Source: Lachnospiraceae bacterium (GTDB lineage Bacteria > Bacillota_A > Clostridia > Lachnospirales > Lachnospiraceae). Taken from it: a stretch of DNA of 6,286 nt. Below the pieces are notes generated by a model. That model saw only the letters and a program-made list of their open reading frames with translations, did no database searches and was not told where the DNA came from. The translations under genes were made by a program, and so were the position numbers. This document shows positions 5,227 to 6,286 of this stretch, piece by piece; the stretch's first letter is position 1, and each line of letters starts with the position of its first letter. The stretch covers positions 1 through 6,286 of the forward strand of contig JAEEJD010000179.1 in the NCBI GenBank assembly GCA_016281675.1, read 5' to 3'.

Positions 5227-5875
5227 AAAAGGTTTATTTGCGGGAATTGCCGCGACGGCGATGCTGCTTGCAATGTGCGCACCCATAGAGGCACTTGCAA
5301 TTACTTCTTCGTCGCAGTCTTTTTCCGGAGTCGGAATTCCGACATCGGTTGCGATCTGTCAGGTCAGTTCTATAATGATCAACACGGGGACCGAACAGGT
5401 TATAGCGTTCGATCTTAAGAATAATCCGGTAAGGGTATGTGCTTGCTCGACGGGCAAGAACGGTAACACATATTCGGGAACATACAAGACTACGAATTAC
5501 TATGAGTGGCATCTGATGAACGGCGGTGTGTACTCAAGATATGCGGTAAGGTTCAACCAGCACGAGCTGATGCATTCGGTACCGTATTACAAACACTCGC
5601 CCGATACGCTGGAGTACAGGCAGTACAACAAGCTCGGTTCACCGGCTTCAATGGGTTGCTGCAGGATGGCGCTTGCCGATGCGAAATGGATATATGAGAA
5701 CACGGTTCCGGGGACGATCGTAAAGGTCGTAAACGATCCGAATCTTGTCTATCCGCTCACGAGTCCGATCATAAGAGTCGACGAGACGAACAAATCATTA
5801 AGAGGATGGGATCCGACCGATACCGATCCGAGATCGCCGTACAATTCGTTAAAGGTTGGCAACTCGATGATGTGA
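5219..5875 (+). CDS. Secreted YkuD-type L,D-transpeptidase
   Basis: From the ATG the protein has 218 residues. A signal peptide (KK at 3-4, hydrophobic core about 6-20) probably ends at ALA (25-27). Cys20 follows Met, not Gly/Ala/Ser, so it is a poor lipobox. The rest is one YkuD (L,D-transpeptidase) domain: VIAFDLKNNPVRVCACSTG (61-79), H119 in LMHSVPY (the usual catalytic His), then LGSPASMGCCRMALADAKWIYEN (139-161) holding catalytic Cys147 and Arg149. The conserved His in the common SHGC motif is Met145 here. A tail of about 45 residues after VKVVND has no recognised domain. Such enzymes make 3-3 peptidoglycan cross-links or attach proteins to the wall from tetrapeptide donors outside the membrane. 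There is no LysM or other wall-binding domain. The gene overlaps the nucleotidase gene by 8 bp and ends 8 bp from the stop of the convergent acyltransferase gene. Confidence 0.87.
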   Translation: MSKKGLFAGIAATAMLLAMCAPIEALAITSSSQSFSGVGIPTSVAICQVSSIMINTGTEQVIAFDLKNNPVRVCACSTGKNGNTYSGTYKTTNYYEWHLMNGGVYSRYAVRFNQHELMHSVPYYKHSPDTLEYRQYNKLGSPASMGCCRMALADAKWIYENTVPGTIVKVVNDPNLVYPLTSPIIRVDETNKSLRGWDPTDTDPRSPYNSLKVGNSMM

Positions 5876-5883
5876 CGTGATCT

Positions 5884-6286
5884 TTAACCGAACAATTTCC
5901 TGCGTATCACTTCATTGATCCTGTGATAGATCATTCCAAGAAGGATAGATGCGGCGAATACACATACAAAGAACAGGGACCTGCCAAGGAGCGGGTCTTT
6001 TGTTATCCTTCCGGGAAAATCAAGAAACAGCGGTCTGAATATGAGGATCGCCATAAGATTCATCATGTAAAAGTCGAGGGAGTATTTACCGAAGAACCTC
6101 GTCACGGGGTTGACGGTCCTTATCTTCATGGTGAACACGATGATAAAGAGCGTGAACAGAATGATATGCGGATACTGCGTAACAAGCGTGATCATCTTGT
6201 TCGCGATACCGGGGCCGGGCAGATAATACTCCGACCAGAAATCGAAGCGGGCCCTTGTGTAGTTTGTCAGAACGTCGGCTGCGATC
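5884..6286 (-). CDS. Acyltransferase-3 family membrane protein (C-terminal part, runs off right edge)
   Basis: The frame is open from the right edge to a TAA at 5884-5886, giving the last 133 residues or so; the true start lies beyond the window. Two to three hydrophobic helices are visible: YPHIILFTLFIIVFTM, then the family's characteristic FFGKYSLDFYMMNLMAILIF (a conserved G-K-x-S-L-x-x-Y then helix), then LFFVCVFAASILLGMIY. A basic end RRKLFG follows. This pattern fits the C-terminus of acyltransferase-3 proteins, integral membrane enzymes that O-acylate (often O-acetylate) sugars of surface polysaccharide, peptidoglycan or glycolipids. The catalytic His near the N-terminus is outside the window, so activity cannot be judged. 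It converges on the L,D-transpeptidase gene; I see no clear terminator hairpin in the 8 bp between them. Confidence 0.75.
   Translation of the reverse strand, partial: IAADVLTNYTRARFDFWSEYYLPGPGIANKMITLVTQYPHIILFTLFIIVFTMKIRTVNPVTRFFGKYSLDFYMMNLMAILIFRPLFLDFPGRITKDPLLGRSLFFVCVFAASILLGMIYHRINEVIRRKLFG

Noticed and set aside
3823..5286. 487-codon open frame antisense to the nucleotidase gene
   Set aside because: Its codons are in exact register with the sense codons, so stops appear only where the sense gene uses TTA, CTA or TCA, which are rare here. It shows no recognisable domain, while the sense frame carries every family motif.

Overview
The window reads as a chromosomal segment of a Gram-positive anaerobe of the Clostridia, most likely Lachnospiraceae-like. 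This rests on moderate GC, strong AGGAG-type ribosome binding sites, a lipobox lipoprotein, VanZ-like and YkuD-type cell-envelope proteins, and a flavoredoxin-type reductase. The lineage is an inference from gene character, not from a marker gene. There is no rRNA, tRNA, CRISPR array, insertion sequence or phage gene.

Left part (1-1655): the 5' end of an AzlC-family branched-chain amino acid exporter gene runs off the left edge on the minus strand. It diverges across 147 bp from a plus-strand gene for a GMP synthase that has only the ATP-pyrophosphatase and dimerisation domains. The glutamine amidotransferase domain normally fused in bacteria is absent. A strong intrinsic terminator follows. 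The remaining gap before the next gene (1656-1840) holds short 3-base-loop palindromes and a good extended -10 promoter.

Middle (1841-2850): a small VanZ-like membrane protein (plus) converges on a GNAT acetyltransferase (minus). The acetyltransferase shares a compact, overlapping divergent promoter region with the next plus-strand gene.

Right part (2854-5875): three tightly packed plus-strand genes look like an operon. They encode a flavoredoxin-like flavin reductase, a surface 5'-nucleotidase/UshA-type lipoprotein (6 bp gap) and a secreted L,D-transpeptidase (8 bp overlap). The last two act outside the membrane, on nucleotides or phosphoesters and on peptidoglycan respectively. At the right edge the 3' end of an acyltransferase-3 family membrane protein gene converges from the minus strand.

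Most of the window is ordinary housekeeping and envelope gene content. I do not see a clear new multi-gene system. The most noteworthy points are the amidotransferase-less GMP synthase, a possible leaderless azlC transcript, an L,D-transpeptidase with an altered active-site signature, and the cluster of mini-palindromes after guaA.
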